A stretch of 64,000 bases of DNA from Gammaproteobacteria bacterium (GTDB taxonomy: Bacteria > Pseudomonadota > Gammaproteobacteria > Enterobacterales > Psychrobiaceae). A program made the position numbers and the translations under genes. The notes under the pieces were generated by a model that ran no database searches, was not told where the DNA came from, and worked only from the letters and a program-made list of their open reading frames with translations. The stretch is from positions 34,787 to 98,786 of the forward strand of contig JABSRU010000014.1 of assembly GCA_013214965.1 (NCBI GenBank), read 5' to 3'. Of this stretch, positions 1 to 8,821 are shown piece by piece. Numbering within the stretch: position 1 is the stretch's first letter; each line of letters begins with the position of its first letter.

Positions 1-1
1 G

Positions 2-1414
2 TTAGCTAATATTTATTTTGATACCGAGCAGAAACAACTGAGAGAATGGGACATCGGATTACGAATTCGAGTCAATGGTTCACATATTGAACAAACCATC
101 AAAACCAGTGGTGAAATTATCGGCGGTCTTCACCAGCGACCTGAGTATAACATTGATATTGTAGGTAAAAGCCCTCTATTGAATTTATTTCCTCAGCATA
201 TCTGGCCAAAGAACTGTAAATTATCTCAGCTCCAAGAACAGATTAAGCCATTGTTTTCTACTGACTTTAATCGTAATAGCATGATGATGATTTTTACCGA
301 TGGCAGCGTCGTTGATATGGTCTTTGACCAAGGTTTTATTAGTGCCAATGATAAAAAAATTGAAATATGTGAAGTAGAACTTGAATTGGTTAAAGGTAAA
401 CCACAATTACTGTTTAATCTTGCTGAACAATTATCAAGCATCAGTCCGGTTCGATTTGGTACGGTGAGTAAAGCGGCTCGCGGTTACCAACTAGCGAACA
501 ATAGTACCAATGATTTAATTCACTTATCAGCGGTTGATATTTATGCCCATGACTCACTTGAACATGCCTATCGTGAAACCATTAGTCATGCGTTAAATCA
601 TTGGCAATATAATGTTGAACTATTTATCGAAACCCATGACTACTTAGCATTAAAGGAGATTAAACAGGGATTGCAAATGATGATTAAAGCCAATGAGCTT
701 TATCAGGATTATTTGCAACAAACGGATGTTAAGAGCCTAACCAAACAACTGTTTTGGCTGATGGAACAATTATCTTTTGTTGATAATTATGTCTGGATAA
801 CTAAGTTATTGGCGAACAAAGGCCACAAAATAAAAAAACTGGCCGATTATAAAAAAATTATTAAACATCTCGAAACTCAACAGCAAGCGCTGCCCTCGAT
901 AGAAAAAATCACTGAGCTTTTTAATTCTTCTCAGCACACTAAATTAGTATCAAGCATGATGCAGTGGCTATATTTTCAACCTTGGCGTCACCAAATGCAG
1001 GCTGCAATCGCTGAAAAATTTCAAAATACGCAATTACGTAGTGCTGCAAAACAATTCTTGAATCAAGACTGGGAAGCCGTGGCTCAAAGCTTACCCTATG
1101 AAAGTAGTCTCGGTTATCAAGACTACTTAGCGCAACGACAAAACTTACAGCATCATATGCAGGTGGGTTTGTGTGTCGGTCATTGTTTTAACCAAAGCAC
1201 ACAACATAACTTTAGAGCCTCTTGGGTCGATATCAGTGTTGGCATTGATCAATTACTGCAATTTGAACCGATTCGTCAATTATTACGGGATCAAACCGTT
1301 AATGATAACGAGGGGGTGATTAAAGCGTGGCTAACGCGTAAAGAGCAATCGTTGATTAGCGCTATGGAGTTATCGCGCAAGCAAGCGTTAAAGATGGTGC
1401 CATACTGGTTATAA
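2..1414 (+). CDS. ygiF: Inorganic triphosphatase, CYTH/CHAD-type (5' end outside window)
   Basis: The reading frame is open from base 2, so the N-terminus lies upstream of the window. The first ~60 visible residues are the middle of a CYTH domain: a YFDTEQKQLREWDIGLRIR block, then EQTIKTSGEIIGGLHQRPEY, which closely follows E. coli YgiF. Later PLFSTDF and SKAARGY blocks also match. CYTH enzymes hydrolyse tripolyphosphate with Mg2+. The C-terminal half (about 230 residues) is alpha-helical and takes the place of the CHAD domain, but the usual conserved His/Arg pattern is weak, as in YgiF itself. The first ATG/TTG-like start at 179 is internal and should not be used. The 3' end overlaps the convergent hydrolase gene by 6 bp. 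Confidence 0.9.
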   Translation, partial: LANIYFDTEQKQLREWDIGLRIRVNGSHIEQTIKTSGEIIGGLHQRPEYNIDIVGKSPLLNLFPQHIWPKNCKLSQLQEQIKPLFSTDFNRNSMMMIFTDGSVVDMVFDQGFISANDKKIEICEVELELVKGKPQLLFNLAEQLSSISPVRFGTVSKAARGYQLANNSTNDLIHLSAVDIYAHDSLEHAYRETISHALNHWQYNVELFIETHDYLALKEIKQGLQMMIKANELYQDYLQQTDVKSLTKQLFWLMEQLSFVDNYVWITKLLANKGHKIKKLADYKKIIKHLETQQQALPSIEKITELFNSSQHTKLVSSMMQWLYFQPWRHQMQAAIAEKFQNTQLRSAAKQFLNQDWEAVAQSLPYESSLGYQDYLAQRQNLQHHMQVGLCVGHCFNQSTQHNFRASWVDISVGIDQLLQFEPIRQLLRDQTVNDNEGVIKAWLTRKEQSLISAMELSRKQALKMVPYWL

Positions 1415-2095
1415 AAAAAATTGCTCGATTTGTTTCGCTAATGCTTGTGGTGCTTCAAGTGGATTGAAGTGACCACAGTGTTCGAATTGATGACTGGTAA
1501 TGTGCGGGCTATCGAGCGATTGCATTTTACTTGCCTTAACTAAGCAGTCTTGATCGCCATAGGTGAAATGGATTGGAATGTTGAGTTCGATTAACTGAGG
1601 TAGCAGATTTTTTCGCGCTGAAGTGGCTTTTAATTGAGACAATAATTTTGATTGACCGCCAGCGCGATCCATCACTTGAATCAAAGTGATAATAGCTTGA
1701 TCGTGATGATGAGATTTAGCCAAGGTTGAATGAATTTTTGACAAAGGAACCCCTGAATAACCAAACTTTTCAACGGCCACAATGGCCAAAGTTCGCTGCA
1801 GCATTTCAATCAGAGGTAATTTACTCGGGTAATTCGCAGTGATCAGTAATTGATTGACTTTTTCTGGATATTTTATGGCAAATAAGGCGGCAAGATAGCC
1901 TCCAAGTGAAAAACCCACTAAATTGACAGCATTAAGGGGCAGCTTGTTACTTAGAGAGCTAATGATTTTTTCAAAATCGCTCTCTAACGGTAAATCTATA
2001 TAATGAGGCGTGATATGCGCAGGTAAAAGATTAAATACCTGCTGCCACACTCGTTGATCACACATCGTGCCAGGGAGAAAATAAATATCAATCAT
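1409..2095 (-). CDS. Alpha/beta hydrolase
   Basis: A 228-residue alpha/beta-hydrolase fold protein. The nucleophile elbow GFSLGG places the catalytic Ser near residue 63; the acid is probably in YGDQDCLV and the His in FEHCGHFNPLE near the C-terminus. The start follows an AAGG motif at normal spacing. It lies 10 bp downstream of msrA on the same strand, so the two are probably co-transcribed. It has the size of BioH/YcdJ-type small esterases, but the substrate cannot be read from the sequence. Confidence 0.85.
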   Translation of the reverse strand: MIDIYFLPGTMCDQRVWQQVFNLLPAHITPHYIDLPLESDFEKIISSLSNKLPLNAVNLVGFSLGGYLAALFAIKYPEKVNQLLITANYPSKLPLIEMLQRTLAIVAVEKFGYSGVPLSKIHSTLAKSHHHDQAIITLIQVMDRAGGQSKLLSQLKATSARKNLLPQLIELNIPIHFTYGDQDCLVKASKMQSLDSPHITSHQFEHCGHFNPLEAPQALAKQIEQFFL

Positions 2096-2105
2096 CTTGT
2101 TGCCC

Positions 2106-2579
2106 TTAAATATGACAGCTGCCTAAGCCATTCTTAGTGAGATAATTTTGATGATATTCTTCAGCACGATAAAACGTCGTCGCTGGGGTCACCTGTGTCA
2201 CAATTTTTTTACCACCGAACAGATTTTTTTCATTTAATGCATTGATGTATTCGGAGGCCAGTTGTTGCTGAGATTGGTCATGGTAAAAAACCGCACTGCG
2301 GTACTGCGTACCCACATCAACTCCCTGTTGATTTAATTGCGTTGGATTGTGATTACTAAAAAATACCGCTAGTAATTGTTGATAGTTAATCAACTGTGGA
2401 TCAAAAACAACCTCTACGACTTCGGCATGCCCAGTGGTACCTGTACAAATCTGTTGATAGGTTGGGTTATCTTGCTGGCCGCCTTCGTAGCCAGATGTTG
2501 CATTAATTACGCCGGGTAATTGTCTAAATAGTGCTTCGACTCCCCAAAAGCAGCCGCCACCAAAAGTTGCAGTGTTCAT
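2106..2579 (-). CDS. msrA: Peptide-methionine (S)-S-oxide reductase MsrA
   Basis: Reduces methionine-S-sulfoxide in proteins in the cytosol. The N-terminal GGGCFWG motif carries the catalytic Cys, followed by the family blocks TSGYEGG and GHAEVVEVVFDP, and AEEYHQNYL near the end. This is the short form (about 157 residues, without the N-terminal extension of E. coli MsrA). I chose the second ATG (2579) because the upstream AGAGG abuts the first ATG (2585) directly and is correctly spaced only from the second. It leads the two-gene unit with the hydrolase. Confidence 0.93.
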   Translation of the reverse strand: MNTATFGGGCFWGVEALFRQLPGVINATSGYEGGQQDNPTYQQICTGTTGHAEVVEVVFDPQLINYQQLLAVFFSNHNPTQLNQQGVDVGTQYRSAVFYHDQSQQQLASEYINALNEKNLFGGKKIVTQVTPATTFYRAEEYHQNYLTKNGLGSCHI

Positions 2580-2735
2580 GATCATCCTCTGTTTGTTTAG
2601 ATGTCTAGAAGTCTACAGTTAATTTTTGTTCAAAGCTACCGATATCTTTTCACTGTGTAACGATTATCTTAATCGAAATTTTGTTATTTTCACTCATTAA
2701 TAGTTATTCTCGTCAAATCAAGCCGGACAGATGTA

Positions 2736-2753
2736 CATTACATATATGTAATG
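2736..2753. promoter_or_regulatory. Perfect 18-bp palindrome, candidate activator/operator site
   Basis: CATTACATATATGTAATG is a perfect palindrome; with one mismatch the symmetry extends over 2733-2756. It lies about 25 bp upstream of a sigma-54-type promoter, where an enhancer-binding protein or repressor could act. The binding protein is unknown. Confidence 0.55.
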
Positions 2754-2778
2754 CACTGTTTTAAATCGGTAATTGTTT

Positions 2779-2794
2779 TGGCTTGATTTTTGCT
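2779..2794 (+). promoter_or_regulatory. Sigma-54 (RpoN) promoter
   Basis: TGGCTTGATTTTTGCT has the GG and GC dinucleotides exactly 12 bases apart, as in the TGGCACG-N4-TTGCW consensus (differences only in AC). The predicted start lies about 12 bp downstream, giving a ~25-nt leader before the ATG at 2831. Sigma-54 control is what is known for phage-shock genes, which fits the PspB-like product. Confidence 0.7.
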
Positions 2795-2830
2795 TGAATT
2801 TGATAGAATTTAAATTTACAGGAGTTAATA

Positions 2831-3061
2831 ATGGATATTGAACAAATTATCATCATCGCACTAACATTTGCTTTTCCTTGGTTAAGTTATGATTATTTTA
2901 AATATAAAACCAAAATGAAGGAGTTAGAGGTTAAGTTAGACAAGAGTAATAAAATTAAAATGAATGATGAGATTGGCAGTATGAAACATCGATTGGTCGT
3001 ATTAGAAAAAATAATAACAGACAAAGGTTATGAAATAGATAACGAAATAAATAAGCTTTAA
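2831..3061 (+). CDS. Small membrane protein, PspB-like
   Basis: A 76-residue protein with one hydrophobic N-terminal segment (residues ~4-22), a basic charged stretch and a C-terminal helix MKHRLVVLEKIITDKGYE. That helix resembles the RLxxLExIL part of phage-shock protein B. Membrane segment plus cytoplasmic helix is the PspB layout, but the cytoplasmic part differs and no pspA or pspC lies nearby. The start is set by a clean AGGAG 6 bases upstream. The sigma-54 promoter strengthens an envelope-stress role, which remains inference. It could equally be an unrelated small inner-membrane protein. Confidence 0.6.
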   Translation: MDIEQIIIIALTFAFPWLSYDYFKYKTKMKELEVKLDKSNKIKMNDEIGSMKHRLVVLEKIITDKGYEIDNEINKL

Positions 3062-3092
3062 AAGAAATGTTGATGAAGTTAGCACTAAGATA

Positions 3093-3473
3093 TTATCGAC
3101 TATCAACCATGATAATATCGAGTTTTCTTTGTGCTTTTGTTAGGTCAAGCAGATCAGAGGCTTCGATCATTTCACATTGGTCGTTGATCATTTCTCGCAC
3201 ATTAGAAGGGTAGTATTTGCAATCGTCAGGGCGGTCATAATAAATGTCACAGGTGTATTGAACGACTGATTTTGTATTAGTCGTTTTACGTAAAAATGGA
3301 CAAAGCTCTAATAACTTGCCACTACTAGGATCTGCCCAGATTTCGCCATTCTTAACATATTCGGCTATATTAGGATTAAATACTTCCCATAGCTCAATTT
3401 CTGTTTCGGATGCAGACAATGCACCGTTACTGTATTTTATGCAGCATTTACCACAAGAATTACATGTCTTCAT
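3093..3473 (-). CDS. YkgJ-type cysteine-cluster protein
   Basis: A 126-residue protein opening with CNSCGKCC, followed by LCPFL and YTCDIYYDRPDDCKYYP. This is the Cys spacing of the YkgJ family, thought to bind zinc or an iron-sulfur cluster. Function is unknown for the family. It is a single gene with its own leader carrying a long inverted repeat (3485-3514). Confidence 0.75.
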   Translation of the reverse strand: MKTCNSCGKCCIKYSNGALSASETEIELWEVFNPNIAEYVKNGEIWADPSSGKLLELCPFLRKTTNTKSVVQYTCDIYYDRPDDCKYYPSNVREMINDQCEMIEASDLLDLTKAQRKLDIIMVDSR

Positions 3474-3484
3474 TAACTGACCTC

Positions 3485-3514
3485 TATAAACTAGTATTCG
3501 AGTACTAGTTTATA
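3485..3514. promoter_or_regulatory. Inverted repeat in leader of the Cys-cluster gene
   Basis: Two perfect 12-base arms (TATAAACTAGTA and its complement) flank a 6-base spacer and begin 12 bp before the start codon at 3473. The position suggests an operator or an RNA hairpin controlling that gene. There is no T-run, so it is not a terminator. Confidence 0.5.
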
Positions 3515-3599
3515 TCAATCAACAGCAGCGATATATCACGTTTCACATATTTTAATTTTACGGGTACAATATTCTTTTCGGTTATTATCAGGAGCTCGT

Positions 3600-4622
3600 G
3601 TGGCTGCCCATTTTCAAGATCAAGATTTTCTCGCGTTTAGTCGTCGTCATCAATGGAGTATCGATCAACCTCTAGCATTCACTATAGATAACGGTACCGC
3701 CGTTGAAGTGTGGGATACTGGGGTTATCGCATTTACACCTTCGACTGATACTACCTTTGATATTATTTTATCCAGTGGTGTTCATGGTAATGAAACGGCA
3801 CCGATTGAAATCTGTAGTGAGTTGATAAATAAGATTATTGCGGGTGAACTGACCTTAACCACTCGTGTATTGTTTTTGTTTGGTAATCCGGCATCAATGA
3901 ATATTGGTGAACGTTTTATTGAAGAAAATATGAACCGTTTATTTAGCGGTGCTCATTCAAAAGAACCTGGTTTAATTAATCGTGAGCGGATCCGTGCTAA
4001 AAAATTAGAACAATACGTTTCACGTTTTTATGGCGCAAACGATCAAGGGCGTGAGCGGATCCATTATGATTTGCATACCGCTATTCGTGGTTCTAAAAAT
4101 GAAAAATTTGCCGTTTATCCTTTTCTTCATGGTGAAAAACATAATAAGCGTCAACTGCAAATTATGGCTGCTTGTGGTGTATCGACCATTTTATTGTCTG
4201 ATAGTCCAACCACGACCTTTAGCTATTTTTCATCTCGTCACTTTAACGCCCATGCTTTTACGGTCGAGTTGGGTAAAGTAAGACCGTTTGGTGAAAATGA
4301 CATGACGCGTTTTATCGAGGTTAAAGAAACATTAAAAGCGATGATCACTGGTCAAGACATGCAGTTGAGCGAGTTTGACGAGTCTGATTTTAACTTGTTT
4401 AAAGTGTGTCGGGTAATAGACAAGCACACCGATGACTTTACTTTTTACTTTGCAGACGATGTTGTTAATTTTACCAGCTTCCCCGTTGGCTTTAAATTAG
4501 CAACGGATGGTGACATCGATTATAAAATTAAAGATCAGGGTGAAGCCGTGGTGTTTCCTAATGCATTAGTCGCTAATGGTAATCGTGCTGTCTTGATGGT
4601 TATTCCGACTACACTGCCTTAA
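3600..4622 (+). CDS. astE: Succinylglutamate desuccinylase
   Basis: Last step of the arginine succinyltransferase pathway: N-succinylglutamate to glutamate plus succinate. The 340-residue product shows the zinc site of the AstE/aspartoacylase family, with SSGVHGNETAPIEI (His and Glu ligands) and a second His in HYDLHTAIRGS, then the C-terminal beta domain. The start is GTG at 3600, supported by CAGGAG 6 bases upstream; there is no better ATG. The other ast genes are not adjacent, a common arrangement in marine gammaproteobacteria. Confidence 0.93.
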   Translation: MAAHFQDQDFLAFSRRHQWSIDQPLAFTIDNGTAVEVWDTGVIAFTPSTDTTFDIILSSGVHGNETAPIEICSELINKIIAGELTLTTRVLFLFGNPASMNIGERFIEENMNRLFSGAHSKEPGLINRERIRAKKLEQYVSRFYGANDQGRERIHYDLHTAIRGSKNEKFAVYPFLHGEKHNKRQLQIMAACGVSTILLSDSPTTTFSYFSSRHFNAHAFTVELGKVRPFGENDMTRFIEVKETLKAMITGQDMQLSEFDESDFNLFKVCRVIDKHTDDFTFYFADDVVNFTSFPVGFKLATDGDIDYKIKDQGEAVVFPNALVANGNRAVLMVIPTTLP

Positions 4623-4645
4623 TCGCCCATATTTCCAGCAAAAAA

Positions 4646-4677
4646 AGCTAACTGTAAATATTATATTACAGTTAGCT
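4646..4677. terminator. Hairpin after astE
   Basis: Perfect 12-base arms AGCTAACTGTAA/TTACAGTTAGCT with an 8-base loop. An A-run precedes it and a short T-rich stretch follows, so it may end transcription in either direction. Confidence 0.65.
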
Positions 4678-4729
4678 GCCTTTCTCGTGTTAAAACTTCT
4701 CTGATTTCTTGCTAAAATAATTGTCTCGA

Positions 4730-4749
4730 ACTTTACGTAAAGGTAAAGT
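4730..4749. promoter_or_regulatory. Dyad upstream of the bkd operon
   Basis: ACTTTAC, a 6-base spacer (GTAAAG), then GTAAAGT: 7-base inverted arms spaced as in MerR-type operators, about 90 bp upstream of the E1-alpha start. A similar dyad sits upstream of the ABC transporter operon at 39927-39947. In related bacteria branched-chain catabolism genes are controlled by LiuR (MerR family); that this is such a site is inference. Confidence 0.4.
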
Positions 4750-4838
4750 GTTGTGATGCTTAATAATAAATAAATTGTTGCGTTCACCACGGTTTCGTTT
4801 TTAACTGGTGGTAGGGTAATAAGACAATAAGGGTAATC

Positions 4839-6020
4839 ATGAATCAGCCACAGCAAAATATTGATGTTGTTTTTGAACCACAGTTCGTTAATAAAGACAC
4901 ATTGCGTATTCCCACTCTTAAAGTATTACAGCAGGATGGTACGTTGTACCCTAATGCCATGATGCCAAATATCGATAAATCGCTCGCACTAAAAATATAT
5001 GACACCATGGTGTTTATTCGCGTGCTCGATGAACGAATGGTTGCTTCGCAGCGCCAAGGGCGGATTAGCTTTTACATGACTTGTAAAGGTGAAGAAGCGT
5101 CGATTATTGGTAGTGCCGCTGGGTTAAGCGATGATGATATGATTATGGCGCAATATCGAGAGCAAGGGGCATTAGCTTTTCGTGGTTTTAGTTTAGAAAA
5201 TTTTATGAATCAAATGTTTTCTAACGCCAAGGACCTAGGGAAAGGGCGTCAAATGCCAATCCATTATGGGTCTAGCGAGCTTAACTATATGACGATATCT
5301 TCGCCATTAGCGACTCAAATCCCACAAGCAACGGGATTCGCTTATGGTCAACGCTTACAAGGTCTCGATGCACTTACCCTGTGTTACTTTGGTGAGGGTG
5401 CTGCATCGGAAGGTGATTTTCATGCGGGTTTAAATATGGCAGCGGTGTTAAATTCCCCGACTATTTTTTATTGCCGTAATAATGGTTATGCGATATCAAC
5501 TTCTATTGAAGACCAATATGCCGGTGATGGCATCGCACCACGTGGTGTTGGTTATGGCATTGAAACTATTCGAGTCGATGGTAATGACTGTTTAGCGGTC
5601 TTATTAGCGACCCAAAAAGCGCGTGCTTTCGCCCTTGAAAATAACAAGCCGGTATTAATTGAAGCCATGAGTTATCGCTTGGGCGCACATTCAACCTCTG
5701 ATGATCCTAGTGGTTATCGTTCTAAAGAAGAGGAAGATTTATGGGCAGAGCTTGATGGGGTGATGCGATTTAGAAATTGGTTAGAGTTACAAGGCTGGTG
5801 GGATCAAGCGCAAGAAACAGCACTCTACGATAAATATCGTCAAGAGGTGTTAGCGCAGTTAAAAGTGTCAGAAAAAGTACCAACTCCGTTATTAGTTGAG
5901 TTGGTTTCTGATGTTTATAGTGATATTCCTACTCATTTGCAGCAACAGCTCGGTGATTTACGTCAACATCTTGCAAAATATCCTCAAGACTATCCTAAAA
6001 CTTCGGGTGAGAAACACTAA
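4839..6020 (+). CDS. bkdA1: Branched-chain 2-oxoacid dehydrogenase E1 subunit alpha
   Basis: Thiamine-diphosphate-dependent decarboxylation of the 2-oxoacids from valine, leucine and isoleucine, as the alpha half of an alpha2beta2 E1. The 393-residue protein has the ThDP/Mg block [11 protein letters not shown] ... NNGYAIST and the phosphorylation-loop region [16 protein letters not shown] typical of branched-chain E1-alpha. It is the first gene of a three-gene operon; its TAA overlaps the ATG of the beta subunit (TAATG), which suggests translational coupling. Confidence 0.94.
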   Translation: MNQPQQNIDVVFEPQFVNKDTLRIPTLKVLQQDGTLYPNAMMPNIDKSLALKIYDTMVFIRVLDERMVASQRQGRISFYMTCKGEEASIIGSAAGLSDDDMIMAQYREQGALAFRGFSLENFMNQMFSNAKDLGKGRQMPIHYGSSELNYMTISSPLATQIPQATGFAYGQRLQGLDALTLCYFGEGAASEGDFHAGLNMAAVLNSPTIFYCRNNGYAISTSIEDQYAGDGIAPRGVGYGIETIRVDGNDCLAVLLATQKARAFALENNKPVLIEAMSYRLGAHSTSDDPSGYRSKEEEDLWAELDGVMRFRNWLELQGWWDQAQETALYDKYRQEVLAQLKVSEKVPTPLLVELVSDVYSDIPTHLQQQLGDLRQHLAKYPQDYPKTSGEKH

Positions 6021-6997
6021 TGGCACAAATGAATCTATTACATGCAATCAATAATGCACTTGATTTAGCAATGGCAGTAAATGACCGGGTGCTATGTTTT
6101 GGTGAAGATGTTGGTCATTTTGGCGGGGTGTTCCGTTCGACCAGTGGCTTACAAGATAAATATGGTAAGAATCGTTGTTTTAATACCCCGCTAACCGAAC
6201 AGGGGATTATTGGTTTTGCTAATGGTTTGGCTGCACAAGGTGCCGTGCCAATTGCCGAAATTCAGTTTGCCGATTATATCTTCCCAGCCTTTGATCAGAT
6301 AGTGAACGAAACCGCAAAATTCCGTTACCGTAGTGGTAATGAATTTAATGTTGGCTCGTTAGTGATTAGAACACCCTACGGCGGAGGTATTGCGGGTGGT
6401 TTATACCACTCTCAGTCACCCGAAGCTTATTTTACCGGTACCCCGGGGTTAAAAGTGGTGGTGCCTCGTAATCCTTATCAAGCGAAAGGGTTATTACTGG
6501 CGGCGATAAAAGATGATAATCCGGTGATTTTCTTTGAACCTAAACGTTTATATCGCGCATCAATTGGTGAAGTCCCTGAAGAAGCTTATGAAATTGAGCT
6601 AGGTAAAGCAGAAGTGGTTACCATCGGTAGTGACATCACTTTACTAGGCTGGGGCGCGCAAATGGAAGTGATTGAAAAAGCAATGGAGCTTGCGAAAGCT
6701 GATGGAATTTCATGTGAGCTAATTGATCTAAGAACCTTATTACCGTGGGATGTTGAAACGGTTGCCACCTCGGTTACTAAAACAGGTCGTTTATTGATTA
6801 GTCACGAAGCGCCATTAACAGGTGGCTTTGCCGGTGAAATTGCCGCAACAATTCAACAACAATGTTTTTTGCACCTTGAAGCACCAATTAATAGAATTTG
6901 TGGTCTAGATACGCCATACCCGTTAATTCAAGAGAAAGAATATGTTGCAGATCACTTGAAAATTTACGAAGGCATCAAAGCGACGATGAATTTTTAA
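6020..6997 (+). CDS. bkdA2: Branched-chain 2-oxoacid dehydrogenase E1 subunit beta
   Basis: The 325-residue beta subunit of the E1 heterotetramer, with the transketolase-type pyrimidine domain ([30 protein letters not shown]) and the C-terminal transketolase domain ([18 protein letters not shown]). It has the full family length. It overlaps bkdA1 by one base. A MITE-like repeat lies between this gene and E2 (7008-7166), an unusual interruption of the operon. Confidence 0.94.
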   Translation: MAQMNLLHAINNALDLAMAVNDRVLCFGEDVGHFGGVFRSTSGLQDKYGKNRCFNTPLTEQGIIGFANGLAAQGAVPIAEIQFADYIFPAFDQIVNETAKFRYRSGNEFNVGSLVIRTPYGGGIAGGLYHSQSPEAYFTGTPGLKVVVPRNPYQAKGLLLAAIKDDNPVIFFEPKRLYRASIGEVPEEAYEIELGKAEVVTIGSDITLLGWGAQMEVIEKAMELAKADGISCELIDLRTLLPWDVETVATSVTKTGRLLISHEAPLTGGFAGEIAATIQQQCFLHLEAPINRICGLDTPYPLIQEKEYVADHLKIYEGIKATMNF

Positions 6998-7007
6998 TCT
7001 CATTCTA

Positions 7008-7166
7008 ATACCAATTTGATTAGGTTTGTGATCTTGTTGTGCACAGGAAAAATAAATGAATGCAAGGCGATTGATTGAGCAATAGCTCGCTATTTGGATT
7101 GAAAACAACGCAGTATTCGTTAATTTTAACCCGCACAAGTGGGCAATAACTTTGTCAGATTGGTAT
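7008..7166 (+). repeat. MITE-like repeat, copy A (longest)
   Basis: A 159-bp element with terminal inverted repeats ATACCAATTTGA and TCAGATTGGTAT. It shares its left ~55 bp and right ~50 bp with copy B (44784-44894), which lacks 48 internal bp, and its left ~35 bp with copy C (29580-29638, reversed). It encodes no protein. It sits in the gap between bkdA2 and bkdB. Confidence 0.8.
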
Positions 7167-7219
7167 AACAAATAATAATGAGCGGCATGATTGCTCAAGC
7201 GTGTTAAGGAATAAGTGTA

Positions 7220-8779
7220 ATGGCACAAGATTTTTTATTACCGGATATTGGTGAAGGCATTATTGAATGCGAATTGGTTGAATGGTTAGTGGTCGAAGGC
7301 GAAAGGGTGGTAGAAGATCAGCCAGTAGCCGATGTGATGACCGATAAAGCATTAGTTCAAATTCCATCAATGCATAATGGTGTCGTGACCCGTTTGTATT
7401 ATAAAAAAGGTGAAATAGCTAAAGTACATGCGCCTCTATTCTCGATTGAAGCCGATGACATTGCCGCTGTTGAAGCGAGCTCTAGTGATACCGTGCTCGA
7501 TGGTGCAATAGCCTGTAGTGGTTTAATTAAAGAATTTAACCTGCCAGATATTGGTGAGGGAATTGTTGAGTGTGAAGTGGTTGATTGGTTCGTACAAGTG
7601 GGTGATGTGATAGAAGAAGATCAACCAATAGCTGATGTCATGACCGATAAAGCGTTGGTGCAAATTCCAGCAATGGAAGCCGGTGTTATTACCGAATTAT
7701 TTTGTAAAAAAGGCGGCGTAGCCAAAGTGCATGCACCGTTGTTTAGCTATCGGGTTAGCGGCAGTGAAGGTGACGACAGTGTTGCAGTTCAAGCTGACAC
7801 TCAGATAAGCTCTGTGGCATCACAACGCGACCGCACGGTTAATAATCAAAAAGCACTGGCCAGTCCGGCTGTTCGCCGTGTTGCCCGTGAATTAAATATC
7901 GATTTGAGCCAAGTAACAGGTTCAGGAAAGAACGGCCGAGTCTATAAAGAAGATGTCATGGCATTTAATGACAGTACTAATACCAGTAGTAATATCGGTG
8001 CTAGTGTGAGTAGTGAGCACACGACTGTTGAGCAGCCGAGCAAGCAGACGAATGTCAACTCAACCGTTGAACAGACATCATATGTTGAGCCATTAAAAGG
8101 GATTAAAGCGGCGATGGCACGGCAAATGGTGGCATCAGTTTCAACGATTCCTCACTTTACCTATTGTGAAGAAATTGACATGACTGAATTAGTCGCGCTG
8201 CGTGCTAAATTAAAGCCTAAATACCAAGAGCAGGGCATCAAATTGACGATGATGCCATTTTTTGTCAAAGCGATGTCATTAGCGATCAAAGAATTTCCAA
8301 TTCTCAATAGTCAATTAAATGATAATGCGGATGAGATTCGATATTTTAGCAATCATAATATTGGGATGGCGGTTGATAGTAAGATTGGTCTGTTAGTGCC
8401 TAATGTTAAGGCGGTGCAAAATCTATCGATTATTGATGTTGCTAATGAAGTCACGCGGTTAACTGATTCTGCTCGACAGGGGCGGCTAAGCCAAACAGAT
8501 CTTAGCGGTGGTACTATTACCATCTCTAACATTGGCGCATTAGGTGGCACAGTGGCGACGCCTATTATCAATAAACCCGAAGTGGCGATTGTCGCGTTAG
8601 GTAAGTTACAAACCCTGCCACGTTTTGCTGCAGATGGTTCAGTTGAAGCGCGTAAAATTATGCAAGTGAGTTGGTCTGGCGATCATCGTGTGATTGATGG
8701 TGCTACCATTGCTCGATTCTGTAATTTGTGGAAATCGTACTTAGAAGACCCTGCATCGATGTTAATGGCAATGTCTTAA
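7220..8779 (+). CDS. bkdB: Dihydrolipoyl acyltransferase, E2 of the branched-chain 2-oxoacid dehydrogenase
   Basis: Moves the acyl group from E1 to CoA. The 519-residue protein has two tandem lipoyl domains, with lipoyl-lysines at K43 and K144 in matching TDKALVQIP motifs, a peripheral subunit-binding domain (about 214-247, ASPAVRRVARELNID), a Ser/Thr-rich linker, and the catalytic domain ending in SWSGDHRVIDGA, which carries the active His and Asp. Two lipoyl domains is common for marine gammaproteobacterial E2. No E3 follows, so the lipoamide dehydrogenase of another complex must serve. Confidence 0.94.
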   Translation: MAQDFLLPDIGEGIIECELVEWLVVEGERVVEDQPVADVMTDKALVQIPSMHNGVVTRLYYKKGEIAKVHAPLFSIEADDIAAVEASSSDTVLDGAIACSGLIKEFNLPDIGEGIVECEVVDWFVQVGDVIEEDQPIADVMTDKALVQIPAMEAGVITELFCKKGGVAKVHAPLFSYRVSGSEGDDSVAVQADTQISSVASQRDRTVNNQKALASPAVRRVARELNIDLSQVTGSGKNGRVYKEDVMAFNDSTNTSSNIGASVSSEHTTVEQPSKQTNVNSTVEQTSYVEPLKGIKAAMARQMVASVSTIPHFTYCEEIDMTELVALRAKLKPKYQEQGIKLTMMPFFVKAMSLAIKEFPILNSQLNDNADEIRYFSNHNIGMAVDSKIGLLVPNVKAVQNLSIIDVANEVTRLTDSARQGRLSQTDLSGGTITISNIGALGGTVATPIINKPEVAIVALGKLQTLPRFAADGSVEARKIMQVSWSGDHRVIDGATIARFCNLWKSYLEDPASMLMAMS

Positions 8780-8788
8780 TACTGTATC

Positions 8789-8821
8789 GAATAAAGGAAT
8801 AGTAGAAATGTTCCTTTATTC
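8789..8821. terminator. Bidirectional terminator between bkdB and the convergent small gene
   Basis: GAATAAAGGAA ... TTCCTTTATTC gives an 11-base stem. The right arm overlaps the stop codon of the minus-strand gene ending at 8816. Two convergent units share it. Confidence 0.65.
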
